A stretch of 64,000 nucleotides of DNA, from contig JACDQD010000105.1 in the NCBI GenBank assembly GCA_019843655.1, positions 5,642,001 through 5,706,000 on the forward strand, in the 5' to 3' direction. This document shows, one piece after another, positions 63,505-64,000 of this stretch. Origin of the DNA: Lethocerus indicus. Taxonomy: Eukaryota; Arthropoda; Insecta; Hemiptera; Belostomatidae. A program made the position numbers and the translations under genes. The stretch's first letter is position 1, and every line of letters starts with the position of its first letter. The notes beneath the pieces were generated by a model that saw only the letters and a program-made list of their open reading frames with translations, was not told where the DNA came from and made no database searches.

Positions 63505-64000
63505 CCGGCCCTTCCACGAGTCCCCCCCTTAATGAGCGTCCCAACGTCCGCTTCATTTCATCTCCTATTACACCGGCCCCACACTATCCCCTGATATTCA
63601 ATCCCGGCGGCCATCCTCCCAACGGTGCTTCGATCGGTCCCCGACCCGTTCTCAATTGCGACGTCGGCCAACGAATTGGAATAAGCAAGTTCGGATGATG
63701 GTGGGGGGGGGTTAGGCCGGGTCGAACACTGTTCTGAAAGACCCGGCAAATTCCACCTCCCGACTGTTTTCACTACGCGGGATGGAACCTTTTTTGTCCA
63801 TCGAGGTTCAAATTTTAAATATGGGAAAATAAACCAGAAACTTTTTCTCTCTTTTATTCCATTCATTTATTGTATAATGGTTCGCCAATACTCCCTACAC
63901 CGAGGTCTGGGAAAGTCTAAGATTGTGGACCCTAACTTTAACCCTTCACATGTGGAAGCCAGTCTCCTGACAGAACATATTATTGCATATATTTAAGAGG

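Larger units (their letters stand above)
59941..64000. other. intergenic to window end, no gene recognised
   Basis: It contains (TC)n at 59961-59985 and (TG)n at 63469-63504. The block at about 60180-60400 mixes GC-rich sequence with TATAAAT and GATTTATGA and could be regulatory, but I cannot support a call. Open frames (for example 61166-61444 +, 62712-62933 -) show no known motif. Confidence 0.45.

Overview
The window looks like nuclear DNA from an insect; the order is not determined. Coding sequence is sparse and split into short exons with GT/AG introns of roughly 130 to 2800 bases. Microsatellites are frequent, and there are three copies of a repeat family built around a 70-base tandem unit. 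No bacterial, viral or organellar genes were seen.

Layout. Bases 1-11700 hold no gene I can recognise. A decayed copy of the repeat family lies at about 11.7-13.2 kb. From 15104 to 30713 (+) an eleven-exon gene encodes a secreted matrix metalloproteinase. It has a signal peptide, propeptide with cysteine switch, furin site, zinc protease domain, histidine-rich linker and four-bladed hemopexin domain. The second repeat copy sits in intron 9 (about 28.0-29.3 kb). Two small genes follow on the same strand, at 33043-33396 and 36124-36537. Each encodes a secreted precursor of 70-74 residues ending in a two-cysteine peptide that resembles secapin. From about 36.6 kb to the end I find no coding gene; this stretch holds the third repeat copy (about 52.6-53.95 kb), microsatellites, several palindromes and GC-rich blocks.

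Main observations. (1) The metalloproteinase reading frame is broken by an apparent 2-base insertion exactly at the third zinc-binding histidine. All other exons and splice sites are intact, so this is either a sequence error or a very young inactivation. (2) The repeat family is unusual. Each copy has an array of 70-71 base units whose opening unit is inverted. Every unit carries a core resembling the CTCF binding motif. The flank carries a sequence that folds into nearly all of a hammerhead ribozyme core, with a palindromic stem III suited to dimers. I do not recognise this combination as a named family. (3) The two secapin-like genes share the cysteine loop but have their introns on opposite sides of it.

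All calls come from reading the sequence by eye; no search, folding or alignment software was used.
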